Assembly: GCA_022495995.1 (NCBI GenBank)
Contig: JAFEMH010002508.1
Location: 271,716 to 335,715, forward strand
Origin: Adenophora triphylla var. japonica
Lineage: Eukaryota; Streptophyta; Magnoliopsida; Asterales; Campanulaceae
Length of the DNA: 64,000 bases
Direction of reading: 5' to 3'
The notes beneath the pieces are model-generated. The model saw only the letters and a program-made list of their open reading frames with translations, was not told where the DNA came from and did not search any database. The translations under genes were made by a program, and so were the position numbers. This document shows, in pieces, positions 42,641 through 54,187 of the stretch; the first letter of the stretch is position 1, and each line of letters opens with the position of its first letter.

Positions 42641-43268
42641 AACAGTCTTGGCCAGCTCCTCCTGTGATCTCGTAAAAGAAGTTTCTACAATGAAGTCTGC
42701 CAAAGCTTGTGCCTTGATCGCTCTGCGAGATTCATATTTCAAATCGAATTCAGTTAGCTCAATAGACTATTTCAACAATCTTCCCGCGGCATCTGGCCGT
42801 TGCAAAATTCTCCTTAAAGGGGAATCACTTAACATAACAATGGTGTGCGTGAAAAAATAAGCTCTTAGTTTCCGCGCGGCGACAACTAAAGCGTAAGCCA
42901 ATTTCTCAGCATTAAAATATCTCGCCTCGATGTCGCTCAATGCTTTTGACACATAATAAATAGGCCTCTGAGCTCCTCCTTCTTCTCTCACCAGAACAGC
43001 GGCCACTGCCAAATCTGAAGCCGCTAAGTATACAAATAACTCTTCTCATTCAATGGGGCTACACAACAGTGGCGGCTTCCCCAAATAAATTTTCATCTGC
43101 TCGAAAGCTGCATCGCATTCAACATCCCAAACAAAGCTCTTTACCCCTTTCAAAACCTTAAAAAACGGCAACACTTTTCCGCCAATCTGGAAATAAACCT
43201 CCCCAAGGCTATGATTCTCCCATTCAACCTCTGAATCTCGCGAATCGACTTGGGAGGCGACATGTCCA
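42641..43268 (-). pseudogene. First RNase H domain and tether (G2)
   Basis: 42767-43012 encodes VAAVLVREEGGAQRPIYYVS and RYFNAEKLAYALVVAARKLR (RNase H). After a TAG (a likely former Trp) the tether SIELTEF...ALADFIVE leads to the second domain. 43012-43268 is the RT-RNase H connection, with frameshifts. Confidence 0.78.
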
Positions 43269-44271
43269 TCAGTGCCTGGATTTCTCAGGATTGGCCTCGA
43301 TCCCGGGCCTATTCACTAGGAACCCCAAAAACTTTTCCGCCGTCACACCGAACGTGCACTTGCTAGGGTTCAACTTCATCGAATTCCTTCTTAAATATTC
43401 AAATGTCTCAGCGAGATCTAGAACATGATCATACTCCCCAGTCTTTATCACCATATCATCTATGTATGCTTCCATATTCTGCCCAATCTGCGACCTGAAC
43501 ACGTCATTCACCATCCTTTGATATGTCGCGCCGGCATTCTTCAAGCCGAACGACATCATCCTATAACAAAAGTTACCCTGCGGCGTTCAAAAAGCTGTCT
43601 TTGCCTTATCTTCCTCAGCCATTTTAATTTGATGGTAACCTGAATATGCGTCAATAAAGCTGAAAACTCGATGGCCTGCAATCGAATCAACCAACTTGTC
43701 AATTTTTGGGAGCGGGTAACAATCCTTGGGGCAGGCGGTATTCAAATCTGTAAAATCAATGCACATCCTCCACTTTCCATTCGACTTCAACACCATGACA
43801 GGGCATGCCAACCAAACAGGGTATTGGATCTTTTCAATGATTCCCGCTTTTAGCAATTTATCTACTTCCTCCAAGACCGCCCGGTGACAAGTGCCTAACT
43901 TTTTACTTGAATGGCTCAATGTTTGTGTCGGCATTTAAACAGTGCATGGCGACATTCTCATCTATGCCCCTCATATCTTCTGGCAGCCAAGGAAATACAT
44001 CCAAATTCTCTTTTAAAAATTCCACCAACCATTCTCGCTCATCCCTAAATAACTGCTTCCCGATCTTGACCCTCTGCTCCGGGAAGTATCGGTTGATCTC
44101 CACTTCTTCCAGCTCCTCGCCAGCCTGAATCTCAGGCTCCTCTCGCGTTTGCAAAGTCTCAACTTCAATTCTTTTTCGCTTCTTGCTAATTGGCCCTTTG
44201 GCGGGAATCACCCTTCCAGGGTCATCGAACATGTTGCCCATAGGTCGCCCCTCTTTATCTTCAACCTCCAC
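43269..44271 (-). pseudogene. Gypsy reverse transcriptase (G2)
   Basis: 43587-43934 encodes the N-terminal RT (AVLEEVDKLLKAGIIEKIQY, KWRMCIDFTDLNTACPKD, FSFIDAYSGYHQIKM with the first catalytic Asp). 43269-43559 encodes the catalytic YIDDMVIKT and KLNPSKCTFGVTAEKFLGFL. 43903-44271 encodes the acidic linker from protease. A TGA at 43587 and a frameshift near 43910 break an otherwise complete domain. Confidence 0.85.
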
Positions 44272-44324
44272 TGTTTCACAATCCTCCTCCGAATCATCAA
44301 CAATTTTTTTCCATCACTATCTCT

Positions 44325-45056
44325 TCAATTCTGGGTTCCTCCATCTGAACAAACTGAACCACCCTGGCGTAGCTCAAGCTTGGTGCCATTCATACCCAGA
44401 TCGAGCTTTCCTGCGACATCCTGCTCAGAGCACACGTAATCAGGTTCTCGCACAACCATCATCTCTCTTTCTCGCTCATCCTCAGATATGGCCATTCCAT
44501 CCTGAAGTATTTCACAGGCAACTTCAATACTCCCCCCTGCGACAATCAAAGCAGTGCCATTCTTCATACTTTCAGTTAACACCCATTCATTCTCGGGCTC
44601 CACCAACTCAATCATATTAATTCTCAGCTGGCGAGAATCAGACTTTGTCACTAATGAACTGGTGGAAGCCCCCTTGGCTTTTATCATCTCTTTCTTCTTT
44701 CTCGCCACTGTGATAGCTTCACTCTTCAAACAACCCACACCTCTAGAAGTCGGATACTTTACCCTTTGATGCGGGATGGATAACACCATTTCAAAACTCA
44801 ACATGAAAGGAATTCCGACAATAGCATTGTAGGGAGAGACTAAGTCAATCACCATGAATTCTACGTTCTCGCTTCTCGCCATCTCGCCCTCTCCAATCTC
44901 TACCTCCAGCACGATTGTCCCCTTCACTTTAACCGAATGATTTGTGAGTCCCTCCAAAAATCCCTTGTAGGGCACCAAATTCGCGTCAGTGTAGTTCATC
45001 CTCTTGAAAGCCTCATAATACAAAACATTCCGACTAGTCCCTGAGTCCACCATCAC
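44325..45056 (-). CDS. Gypsy protease and linker (G2)
   Basis: A 243-residue frame. The active site MMVDSGTSRNVLYYEAFKRM is at the N-terminus, and VSPYNAIVGIPFMLSFEMVL is the gypsy protease C-terminal block with I-V-G-I-P in place of the more usual ILGRP. Then comes an acidic, Met-rich linker toward RT. The upstream part (45060-45266) is in another frame after a stop. Confidence 0.82.
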   Translation of the reverse strand: MMVDSGTSRNVLYYEAFKRMNYTDANLVPYKGFLEGLTNHSVKVKGTIVLEVEIGEGEMARSENVEFMVIDLVSPYNAIVGIPFMLSFEMVLSIPHQRVKYPTSRGVGCLKSEAITVARKKKEMIKAKGASTSSLVTKSDSRQLRINMIELVEPENEWVLTESMKNGTALIVAGGSIEVACEILQDGMAISEDEREREMMVVREPDYVCSEQDVAGKLDLGMNGTKLELRQGGSVCSDGGTQN

Positions 45057-45059
45057 GCG

Positions 45060-45776
45060 CTAAACTATATTATTCCCCGGGTAAATGGTTATGATCACTG
45101 GTTGGCTCCCGTGACCCTTTGTCGCTGCCAACTCGCTTCTCGAAAAACTGATCACCCTATCCTGGCTGGCGACAAACGGAGGGATGTCAAAACTGTGCGA
45201 CAACATCATAATTTGATTATCCAATTGGGCCACGCTGGGAAGTGGATCTTGAATGACATCAACCATATTTCGATCCTGAGTTCTCTCCTATCGCACCCCT
45301 TCATCTCGCCCTGAGTTGTGCTCGAGGTACTGCTTGAAATCTTCTTTATTGATTCTCGCCTGAACTAACCTTCTCAAATTATAGCAATCTTCTGTCACAT
45401 GCCCCTTATCTTTGTGAAACTCACAATAGCTATTCTGATCCCTGGCCATATAGGATCCCTCTTTGATGGCGTATGGCTCAGGAAAATCCACCCTCCTCAT
45501 GATCTCGCTGAGAGTGGTATTCAACCTACTGAATTTGATAATCTTTCTTTGATCTCGACTTCCAGCGCAGCTACCCCCGCTCCCGCCAGCACGATTCCCG
45601 CTGCGACTTCCTTTATCACCTTTATTCTCATCTTTCACCACCTCAATCCTTTCCTTGACACTTTTCTTACCAGAGCCCGTAGCCGCGGGGGCGACCTTCA
45701 CTCCTGGCTTTTTACCGCCACTACAGAATGCTATGACTCTTTCATACAGCTTGCAAGTCGTCTTTGGCAACCTCAT
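45060..45776 (-). pseudogene. Gypsy Gag C-terminus (G2)
   Basis: 45288-45776 encodes a Gly/Lys-rich region, LSEIMRRVDFPEPYAI, then YCEFHKDKGHVTEDCYNLRR, the C-H-H-C signature of Tat Gag, and EDFKQYLEHN. 45060-45266 continues toward the protease. Confidence 0.8.
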
Positions 45777-45785
45777 GCAAAATTC

Positions 45786-47200
45786 TTACTTGAAACTCCC
45801 AGGCAACAAACTCGCATTAAATAACATAATGATCTCGCTCTGACTGACATCGGCAATCCGATTTGCGACATCCATAAACCTGTCGGTAAATGTCGATACC
45901 TCCTCTCCTTCCCGCTGCTTGAGGCTACACAACTCGGTTTTTTGCACGGGCTGCGCTCCAGATCCACTGAATCTCGCCAAAAACTTAGCTTTAAGATCTT
46001 GATATCCGAGAACTGACTCTGCTGGCTGGGCTAAAAACCATTCGAGGGCATGATCAACGAGAGTGCTCGCAAATGCCTTACATATCACAGCCTCATTTTC
46101 CGTTAATAACGAAAAAATAACCTCAAACCCGCCAATATGAGTGTTTGCTCTAGAACTTCCTGAATAACTTGACAAATTCGACATACGAAATGAAGGATCA
46201 GGGGCGGAAATCTGGATATTCTTTGCAAACGGGGCTAGGTAGGAACCTTTCACCTCAGCGGGCTTGGTTCCTGCCTCTAACTCTTTAATCTTCTTCGCCA
46301 TTTTTGCCATCTTGGCTTTCCACTTGTCATCCTCATTTTTCTTAGCATTCTCCAGTTCGGCGGCTTTGGCCACCTCTGCGGCCTTCAAAGCCTCCGCAAC
46401 CTTAATCGCCTCTGCGATCTTCTCAGCTTCTGCGACTTTCTCCGCCTTTTCCCTTTCCTTCTCTCTATCCCTCCTCTGACGCCGCCTGTGATCTCTATCG
46501 CGCGGAGACAGCCATCCTGACGAGCTCTATCAGAATGCCTTAACCTTTGAGACCTTTCTTCTACGTATGTCCCATCATCCGAATACCTCGAGCGACTAGG
46601 CACATAATCTCTGTCTGCAGTCGACCCCTCGTCACTTTTATATCCAAAGTAATATGACTCATCGTGCGAGTTTCCTAACTTGTGATAAACCCTCGTCCTT
46701 CCTCCCCCTTCATGATCTGGATGCTTTCTTTTGACCGCCGCTCCCTCAGATCTCGCCTTAGTCGTATCCCGCCTCCTTGGCTCTCTATCTTTATCCTTAG
46801 GCGACGGCATATCCCTCGCCCGCCTATCATCCCTCTTCGCCACACTCTGTCTAACATCTTGCTCTTCATTTCGGGCCCTTCCCGCCGTCCCATCGGACAT
46901 CTCGGGCGGGATCTCGGTGGGTGCCTGTCCCATTTTTCTCAACCTCTCATTATTCGCGAGAAATTTCATCATTAGCTCATTCTCTTTCCTCAATTGTTCG
47001 GCTGTCGCTCTTTCATCATCGGTGTTTGAAGGAGTGGGATTCTGCTCACCACCTTTTCCCTTAACCCTCTCAACTCGCTCCCGCTCTTCTCGCCTTCGCG
47101 CACTCCTGATTACCGAATCAGTCTCAGAAGTGTGTACGTCTCCATCTCGCGCAGTCCCCGATCTCGCCTGGCGGGTATCCTTCGCGTTTGGAGTCTCCAT
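45786..47200 (-). pseudogene. Gypsy Gag N-terminal and central parts (G2)
   Basis: METPNAKDTRQARSGTARDG begins Gag at 47200, a charged Arg/Asp/Glu-rich region of about 230 residues. A frameshift near 46510 moves into a Lys/Ala/Glu coiled coil (AEVAKAAELENAKKNEDDKW) and then the retrotrans_gag domain (DHALEWFLAQPAESVLGYQD, KAKFLARFSGSGAQPVQ, TFTDRFMDVANRI). It assembles the particle. The plus-strand ORFs here are its antisense shadows. Confidence 0.82.
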
Positions 47201-47448
47201 TACCGGATTCTAGGTAGCCTTTGCCTGATTGGTCTTTTCTTGAACCATTTTGGTCACTTTATGGGTTTATAAACAAATACAAGCTGAAACAAAACAACCC
47301 CACACCAACAACAACCTTGATCACAACTTCTGGGCTTCTACCAAGAACACAGAGCCCCAAGAATTTGAACCAAATCCAACAGCAATTGACGGTGGACCTC
47401 CGACCAGCACCAAACCTTCATCAACCAAACAAAGAAAGAGATTTCAGG

Positions 47449-47465
47449 TCCCGACAACGGAACCA
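47449..47465 (-). other. Putative primer-binding site (G2)
   Basis: The minus strand reads TGGTTCCGTTGTCGGGA, similar to gypsy TGGCGCCGTTG-type sites but with TT for CG; two bases after the LTR end. Confidence 0.5.
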
Positions 47466-47467
47466 AC

Positions 47468-48009
47468 TGATGCTGCCATAAAAAATGGTTGCACAGAGGC
47501 TTGAGAGGATACCACGGCTGTCCTTTCTTCGATTGGTCCCTACACACATGCGCACACGTCAGTTAGGCCGGGGGTGGCTCCGGCGAAACCCCTCCGGCGT
47601 GAGAGTAAGGTTAGTAGGTCAAGGAGATGATAAAAGTAGTGTAAACCCTAGAGAGAGAGAGATAGAGCTTAAGAGGAGAGAGAGAGAGTACATACCATTC
47701 AAAATAAAATATTCATCTTTATATACTCCCAAGCCCCCATGTGCCTTGCACATGGGGGGACACTTGTCAATCATCCATCCAAGGTCCCCCAACCAACTCC
47801 AAGTTAGTGGGATTTCACTATTTATCTTGTCACATCAATCATCCATCACAGGCGGCTAGGGTTAGAGGCGTAGGCGCCAACAAGAACGGTGCCCCGGGGA
47901 CGCCTAACCGCCCATGTCGCATTAGCGGCAATCAAGGGGGAGCATGCGACATTCTAGATGTTGCCCTAAACTGAATACCCCCCCCCTCTGGGGAATGGGC
48001 TCCCCATCA
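47468..48009 (-). repeat. Probable 5' LTR of G2
   Basis: 542 bp with inverted ends TGATG...CATCA, a TATA box (47717-47725) and CT-rich leader on the minus strand. No second copy exists in the window to confirm the borders. Confidence 0.55.
47717..47725 (-). promoter_or_regulatory. LTR TATA box (G2)
   Basis: The minus strand reads TATATAAAG, followed by a CT-rich leader at 47640-47690. Confidence 0.6.
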
Positions 48010-49080
48010 TATACATAATCATAATGAATTATCGACTTTCTACTACGTTTCTTGCATAACCCTATTATTTACGTGGTCGTACTCTCACGCGCCTTTTTAC
48101 CAATTCGCACATTGCCCTATGTCGCCTATACCTTTGATGTCGCTCCGGTGCCACGACCCCTCTTGCATGGCTTGGACCCGGTGGGCTCAGCCCATGTCTA
48201 GCTATTGGGCCTAATCCTTAGTGATCGAACCCGATCCATTTTCCATAATCGCATCAATACCCTAAAAAAACACAACCAAATATTGACAAATGTTGAGAGC
48301 TCTCATAAAAGGGTCTTGCTCTTGCTCATGCAGTTTATTAATTTTGTCTTATTTCATGGCTTTTTGCCTTTTACAAAATGGAGGAAAAAACACGAAAAAA
48401 GGACTCAAATGTGATAACGAAAGCGATATATTCTAAGTGTTAATTTAGGTCCGACAATTGTGCGAGTTGTGACGTGTTAATGAGATGAAATGGGTCAACT
48501 CGATACAATCTTTTTAAATTAATGGGTCAAATATGTTGGTTTAAAACAGGTCGGTCTGCGGTTGAGACGATCTGGCCCGTTTATTTTTTCGTTCTGATGC
48601 GTTGGATTCTTTAGTTCTGACCCTTTATGTTTGCGGCTTGAAATGGATTGTATCGGGTTGGATCGCCGTTAAATTTGACGGGTTGAGACGGGTGACCCTT
48701 TTCAACCCGCTAAATTAAACTGGTCGGGTCAGATCGAGTAATTAGTGGGTTGGGTTGTACGGGTTAGTGGGTAACGAATCGCAATTGTCAAGCCTAAATG
48801 TATCTCCGAACCCGAAAGATAGTCCTATTTAATTTTTGATGATTTATACAAATAAATTTTAACCAAATAATAGTGTTAATTTACACGTTATAAAATTTTG
48901 AAATTTGTTATTGATAAATTATATTGATCAAAATACAAGTGTGTTGACCATAAATAGTCACGAAGAATTGAGGAAATGATGATATTGAACATGGGTGGAA
49001 CCAGCTGAAAACGAGCTTCTCAAGATAATTAAATACTTCATCCATTCAATACAAACTATGCATTTTTCTCGATAAATGTC
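48010..49080. other. Intergenic region with CGGGTT-rich repeat
   Basis: 48470-48790 is rich in GGGTT, CGGGTTG and GGTCGGGT words, as in degenerate hAT-like or other plant dispersed repeats. The remainder is A/T-rich. No gene is seen. Confidence 0.4.
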
Positions 49081-49326
49081 TACTACAAAGCATACATTTC
49101 ATAAAATAAAAATATTTTATTATTTTTATATTAATATTAAAGGAATATGATCCTTACTTTTCTCATAAACTATCAAACGTATATATACAACTCTAATCCC
49201 TTAATCATAGGGATTGACTTAGTCTCCTACCATAACGAGAATATTTACTTACCTACCATACGGATATACACATATCTACACAAATATAGATGATCACATA
49301 AATCTCTATTATTCTATATTCTATCA
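49080..49326 (-). repeat. 3' LTR of copia C1 (left end uncertain)
   Basis: On the minus strand it starts TGATAGAATATAG just after purine-rich CTGCGGGAGAC. TATATATAC near 49178 may be its TATA box. The left border is a guess. Confidence 0.5.
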
Positions 49327-49339
49327 GTCTCCCGCAGTC

Positions 49340-50250
49340 GAAGCGGAAGGAGGCCGTATGCTGAGCCTCCAAGCTTGGCATTAGCATCGATCGGAGTCAA
49401 AGAGGGTTTGCAAGAAGACATTCCTGCACGTTCGAGAATCTCCTCGGCATACTTGCGCTGACACAAGAAAAGTCCCCCGGTCACATGTGTCACAGCAATA
49501 CCCAGAAAATAATTCAATGGTCCAAGATCCTTCATTGCAAACTCAGAAGCCAGAGTTGACATAATAGACGTCCGAAGATGTAGAAAGAATTATGTCATCG
49601 ACATACAGTAATAAATAAGCCCGATCTCGACCCTTAGAATATACGAACAGGGAGTGATCTAAACAACTGTGGGTGAATCCCATAGTTGCCACAAAATCTG
49701 TAAATCTCTTGTACCATGCCCTCGGAGCCTGTTTTAGGCCATACAGAGATTTCTGTAATAAGCAGACATAGTTTGGATGCTCCGTATCCCTGAAACCCAT
49801 AGGATGGTGCATATAAACCGTCTCATGTAGTGCACCATGTAGAAATGCATTTTTAATGTCCAACTGATTTATGGACCAAGAATCGGAAAGTGCCAAGCTG
49901 AGAATAGTACGAATTGTCACTGGTTTCACAACCGGACTAAATGTCTCAGAACAGTCCACTCCCACTTGTTGCGGCCTGCCATCACCTACAAGACGAGCCT
50001 TATACCTTGCAAAAGAACTGTCAGCATTCTTTTTATGAGAAAATATCCACATGCAACGTATAATATTCACATTAGAGGGACGGGGCACCAGAACCCACGT
50101 CTTATTTTTAATTAGAGCATCAAATTCATTAACCATCGCCAACTTCCAATTAGGGTCGGACAACGCAAGCTTAGGATTAGATGGCAGAGGATAAAGGGAA
50201 GCCGAGGAAAAAAGATTAAATTGGTGTTTGGGTTTTTTGATCCCACCCAT
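49340..50250 (-). pseudogene. Copia reverse transcriptase (C1)
   Basis: 49543-50250 encodes 235 residues: [61 protein letters not shown] and the catalytic YVDDIILS, then a frameshift. 49340-49562 continues with FAMKDLGPLNYFLGIAV and QRKYAEEILERAGM, ending TPIDANAKLGG before the deletion. The style (LHGALHETVYMHHPMGF) differs from the SIRE copies, so it is another copia lineage. Confidence 0.88.
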
Positions 50251-51805
50251 GCTTCATGTAACGACCCTAACCCTAGGCACTATTTTAGCATCCCTTTATG
50301 TGCATTTTATGATAATTGTTGACTTTATGTGCTTATTTTATGTCTTTGACTTTCATGAAAAGTTAAGATGATTATGAAATAACTTTAAGGCTTTAGGGTT
50401 TAATTGGAAGTAAAATAAAGTAGTATGGTGGAGTTATAATAAAATAAATAAATAAAATATTATGAGTGGATGAGGTGTCTTTGTGTAAAGAATAGAAGTT
50501 GAGGTGTTAGATGTATTTCCTTAGACTTTGAGGGGCTTAAGTGGAAAAGTTGAATTATTTCCTTATATTAGTCAAAGGGAGGCATGGGAGGCCATGCTTC
50601 TTACCTTTTTCCCATCACCTCCTTCCATTAACCTCCCCATTCAATCATTCTCATCTTCTTTAACCTCCTTCAATTTCCTCCATGGAAACCTCTCCAAAAT
50701 CCTTCCTTCCAAAAATTATAACAAATTCAATTCCCTTCCATTTTACGATCCGTTTGTACATTCTTGTTCGTGGCGGCGAGGGGAGCGCATCAAGCCCAAA
50801 AAAATAAATATTTCGTTTCACATCATTTTTGGTAAGTTATTATGACTTCCTTCTAATAATTGCTCATTTTATGTGTTATTGAGTGTTGTGTTGAAAGAGA
50901 AGAAATTTGGTATTGTAAATAATGTTATTGGAGTAAAAGAAGATTCTTGGTAAATGTTGAATTGATTTTGTTATAATATGGTGGTCTAAGTTGAAAGATT
51001 TATGGTATAATGGTTTTGGAATTTTATTGATGCTAATGGAAATTGTTAAAGAGTAAGAGGGTATGATTTAAGTTGAAGTAGGAATATTAAACATGAAATG
51101 TGGTAGTGTATTGGGTGAAATAATCAAGTTGTAAGTTGTCTAGGTCTATACTACTTGGGTTTAGATGATTTAGTATGGGAATAGTGAAGTTTAGTAACCC
51201 CTTTTATGTTCACAACACAGAGGAAACTTGGTTTGGGTCAACTTGGTGTAGTTGCTAATGTATTTCCCGCTCTGCTTTGAATTCTGGACAGAGGGCACGA
51301 CTCGTGCTCTGGGGCACGAGTCGGACACGAGTCATCCCCTGGTTTTGGCCTAAGTCGTGCCTAGGATGGGACGAGTGTATCTGGTGGGGTTATAGGGGGC
51401 ACGAGTCGTGCCCTACCCTGCAGTCTCTGAATCAATTTCAAAAGCTTAGAAACCTATTCAAACAAGAACCAAAGTGAACCCTCTTTAACTATACTTGAAG
51501 TAGAACAGTTTAGCTATACAACGGTACTTTCCTTAGTCAAAATAGAATTGTGGAAGTAGTTTAAATATTGTCCGGAAAAAGGTTGATAAGCTTGATTAGT
51601 AACTTCACCTAAGTGGTTCAACCTTGTGAATTAGATCTTGAACTTTTATTAAGGTTATTCAAGGTTGTGTAATGACTACGTAGGAATGGTTTATGGTACA
51701 TGGTGGCCTTACTTGCTTCCATATCCTTGGTGGTTAGTTTGAATAGTGTAGAAGCTATAGGTTACACTATTGCGCTAGTTGGAAATGTATATTTATCACA
51801 TTGTT

Positions 51806-51925
51806 GCATTGTTATCCCATTTGTGGATTTATTGATTATATTGATGCATTGTTATCCCAAGTGTGGGTATGTTTATCATATGGTTGCATTGTTATCCCAA
51901 GTGTGGATTTATTGGTTATATTGTT
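51806..51925 (+). repeat. 40-bp tandem repeat in G3 LTR
   Basis: GCATTGTTATCCCA recurs at 51806, 51846 and 51886, an exact 40-base period. Confidence 0.9.
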
Positions 51926-52210
51926 ACCTTACTTGAATTCATATTCATTGATGGTACTATGCATAGTGTATTAAATGAATGTTGCACTATAGTATTGATT
52001 TAATATGAGTATACATTACCATGTTGATATATTCTTATCCCTTTGGTGGATTTTATTTCAAGTAACTATTATGTGCTTGAACGTGTTTATATTATACGAG
52101 GTTTAGGGGTATAATGGGACACAATAAATTATGGATATGTTCTATAAGTGATTGAATGTCCATTATACCTGTGATTGTCCCCTTCTGTGGTCAAAGATTG
52201 GGGTGTGCAT

Positions 52211-52310
52211 GCTTCTGTATTGAGCCAAAAGCCTTACAGATAGCTGCGATTTCCTATGGAGCTAGGTGGAATGCTTCTGTATTGAGCCAAAAGCCTTACA
52301 GATAGCTGCG
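52211..52310 (+). repeat. 62-bp tandem duplication in G3 LTR
   Basis: A 38-base stretch beginning GCTTCTGTATTGAGCC is at 52211 and again at 52273. Confidence 0.92.
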
Positions 52311-53008
52311 TTATTATATGGTACTCTGAATGAAGAGTCATATAAGTATTTTTTCTTTCCTTATATGGTTCTCTGGAGTATGAGTCCTATAAGCGGTGAA
52401 TGTGCATGGGGGCAGTTCACGAAAGAGCGGAGTTTTACTCCCACGTTGTACGACTTATTGTTCAGACGGAAAAGGTAAAATGAGGTAACGTAAGGTGTTT
52501 ACCGTTTTAATAATGTGTTATGTGTAACCATGCTATGTGTTGCATCTTATTTGGCATCTTGCTGCATTCATAATAGCTTATTGAGATTTATTCTCATCCC
52601 TTCCCCTTTACTGTTTTAGATCGTGCTGAGACAGGTGACCTGAACCAGTGAGGCCAGGGAAAAGAGTTTGGACTTTACTTTTGGGGCTTGTCAGGTTATC
52701 TATATGAGTAGGTTGTCTGTGAGTATTTATTAAGTATTACTCTTTTGGAAAGTTGTATAGAAAACTCTTTTGTAAAACAATTTTATTTGGGGGGTTTCAA
52801 TGTAATTGATCAGATTATGGTTTATTGATGTTGTTGTTGAAATTTCCTCCAAGTCGATATATTATCAGTTGGTTATATTTTGGAAGTTTGAGAAATGGTT
52901 TTCTTTTAAGGTGAAATAAAAGTTTTTAAAATTTAAAGATGAGTTTTCTTAGTTTGGGCCTCTCCAGCTCGGGACACGGGTTAGGTTTCGGGTTGAGGTG
53001 CTCACAGT

Positions 53009-53020
53009 TGGTATCAGAGC
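53009..53020 (+). other. Primer-binding site (tRNA-iMet), G3
   Basis: TGGTATCAGAGC two bases after the LTR. Confidence 0.92.
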
Positions 53021-53065
53021 TTAGTTTAGAGGTCAAGGGTAGATGTCTAAACTAAGGGGGAGTGT

Positions 53066-53887
53066 GTGGTAATTGACGCCGAGTGTTTAATGCAGATGTT
53101 TGTTCTAATGGCCGGAAGCAATGATGACCAGCGAAGGGTTCTAGAAAATGAAGGAAATTTGGGGACAAGTGGAATTCAGAATGAAGAGATGATAAAATTG
53201 TTCAGGATGTTTGTACAGAATATGGAAACTCGGGGATCAGCTCTGAATCAACCTGAAGGATGTCAAAGTGATGAATTGGAAAGATTTGTGAAGATGAATC
53301 CACCGAGCTTTAATGGAGATCCGGATCCGTTAAAGGCAGAAAAATTGTTAGAGGAAATGAACAAGATCTTTGAGGTTATGGAAAGTCCCAACGAAGAGAA
53401 AGTTAGATATGCCTTTTTCAAACTTGAAGGTCCAGCTGATCAGTGGTGGCAGATTTTGAAGGGAAGTTGGGAGCGGGATCATACGCCCCAGACTTGGGAT
53501 AATTTCACCCAGCAGATCGAGGATTATTTCGTTTCAATGGTTACAAGGGACAAGAAGGAGATTGAATTCTTGAGACTAGAACAAAGGAACATGACGGTGG
53601 ATCAGTATTCAGTCCGATTTGAGAAATTGGCTCGGTGTTGCCCTCATTTGGTATCACATGAAGCGAGAAGAGTTCATAGGTTTGTAAAAGGTTTAAGGGT
53701 TGAGTTTAGGAAGAAATTATTGATTGATAACTTCACCAATTATCAGACAGCCATAGATAGAGCATATAAGATCGAGAATGATATTGAGGAAAATCGTGGA
53801 AGATCCGGAAGTGGGGTTAGAAATAAACCAAAGTATCTAGGACAAGGATCCAAAATCACCAGAGTAAAACCAAGGGCTTCAACTTAA
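53066..53887 (+). CDS. Gypsy Gag (G3)
   Basis: 273 residues. The true start may be MAGSNDDQRRV, about 15 residues in. Seen: FVKMNPPSFNGDPDPLKAEK, RYAFFKLEGPADQWWQILKG, FTQQIEDYFVSMVTRDKKEI, FLRLEQRNMTVDQYSVRFEK and FVKGLRVEFRKKL, the retrotrans_gag domain of chromoviruses, which forms the particle. It ends at a TAA just before the zinc-knuckle frame. Confidence 0.88.
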   Translation: MVIDAECLMQMFVLMAGSNDDQRRVLENEGNLGTSGIQNEEMIKLFRMFVQNMETRGSALNQPEGCQSDELERFVKMNPPSFNGDPDPLKAEKLLEEMNKIFEVMESPNEEKVRYAFFKLEGPADQWWQILKGSWERDHTPQTWDNFTQQIEDYFVSMVTRDKKEIEFLRLEQRNMTVDQYSVRFEKLARCCPHLVSHEARRVHRFVKGLRVEFRKKLLIDNFTNYQTAIDRAYKIENDIEENRGRSGSGVRNKPKYLGQGSKITRVKPRAST

Positions 53888-53893
53888 GGGAGT

Positions 53894-54187
53894 TTGCGAA
53901 GGGAGCTTGTTGTAGCTTCTTCGTCTCGGCCAATATCCAGACGGTATGGGATGATTTGTAAATTTTGCAAGAGGATTGGACATACCGAAGATCAGTGTTG
54001 GAGTAAGCAAGGCAGGTGTATTAAGTATGGAGAGATGGGACACTTTAGGAGATATTGCCTAAGGTTGCAGCGGGGACGAGCTTCAAGCAGCGGTCAGCTG
54101 GGTGGACACAAAGAGGTGGTACCAAAAGAGATAATGAAGGGAAACCAAAAGGGAAGGTCTAAGGTCGAGTATGTGTTTCGGGTCTAG
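53894..54187 (+). pseudogene. Gag zinc knuckles (G3)
   Basis: CKFCKRIGHTEDQC is an intact CX2CX4HX4C knuckle. A second, CIKYGEMGHFRRYC, has Tyr for the second Cys. The frame is separated from the rest of Gag by a TAA. Confidence 0.8.

Larger units (their letters stand above)
42312..48009 (-). mobile_element. Tat-type gypsy retrotransposon G2, missing integrase and 3' end
   Basis: On the minus strand, from right to left: 5' LTR (47468-48009), PBS, gag, protease, RT, RNase H and second RNase H, then an abrupt end at 42312 against the G1 LTR fragment. Frames are longer and less decayed than in G1. Dual RNase H supports Tat lineage. Confidence 0.85.
49080..50256 (-). mobile_element. Internally deleted copia element C1 (minus)
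   Basis: RT, then a PPT and 3' LTR with nearly all of RNase H deleted. The 5' part is cut at 50257 by the G3 LTR; 50252-50256 (CTTCA) is the candidate TSD of G3. Confidence 0.75.
50257..53006 (+). repeat. 5' LTR of gypsy G3 (2750 bp)
   Basis: Starts TGTAACGACCC and ends GCTCACA, two bases before the PBS. It contains GCACGAGTC-type inverted motifs (51294-51413), a 40-bp tandem repeat (51806-51925) and a 62-bp tandem duplication (52211-52310). Confidence 0.88.

Noticed and set aside
44149..44620. Plus-strand ORFs of 96 and 145 residues
   Set aside because: Antisense to the G2 protease and linker, where VDSGTS is visible.
46682..47213. Plus-strand Ser/Leu-rich ORFs
   Set aside because: Mirror image of the charged G2 Gag frame; composition is that expected of an antisense shadow.
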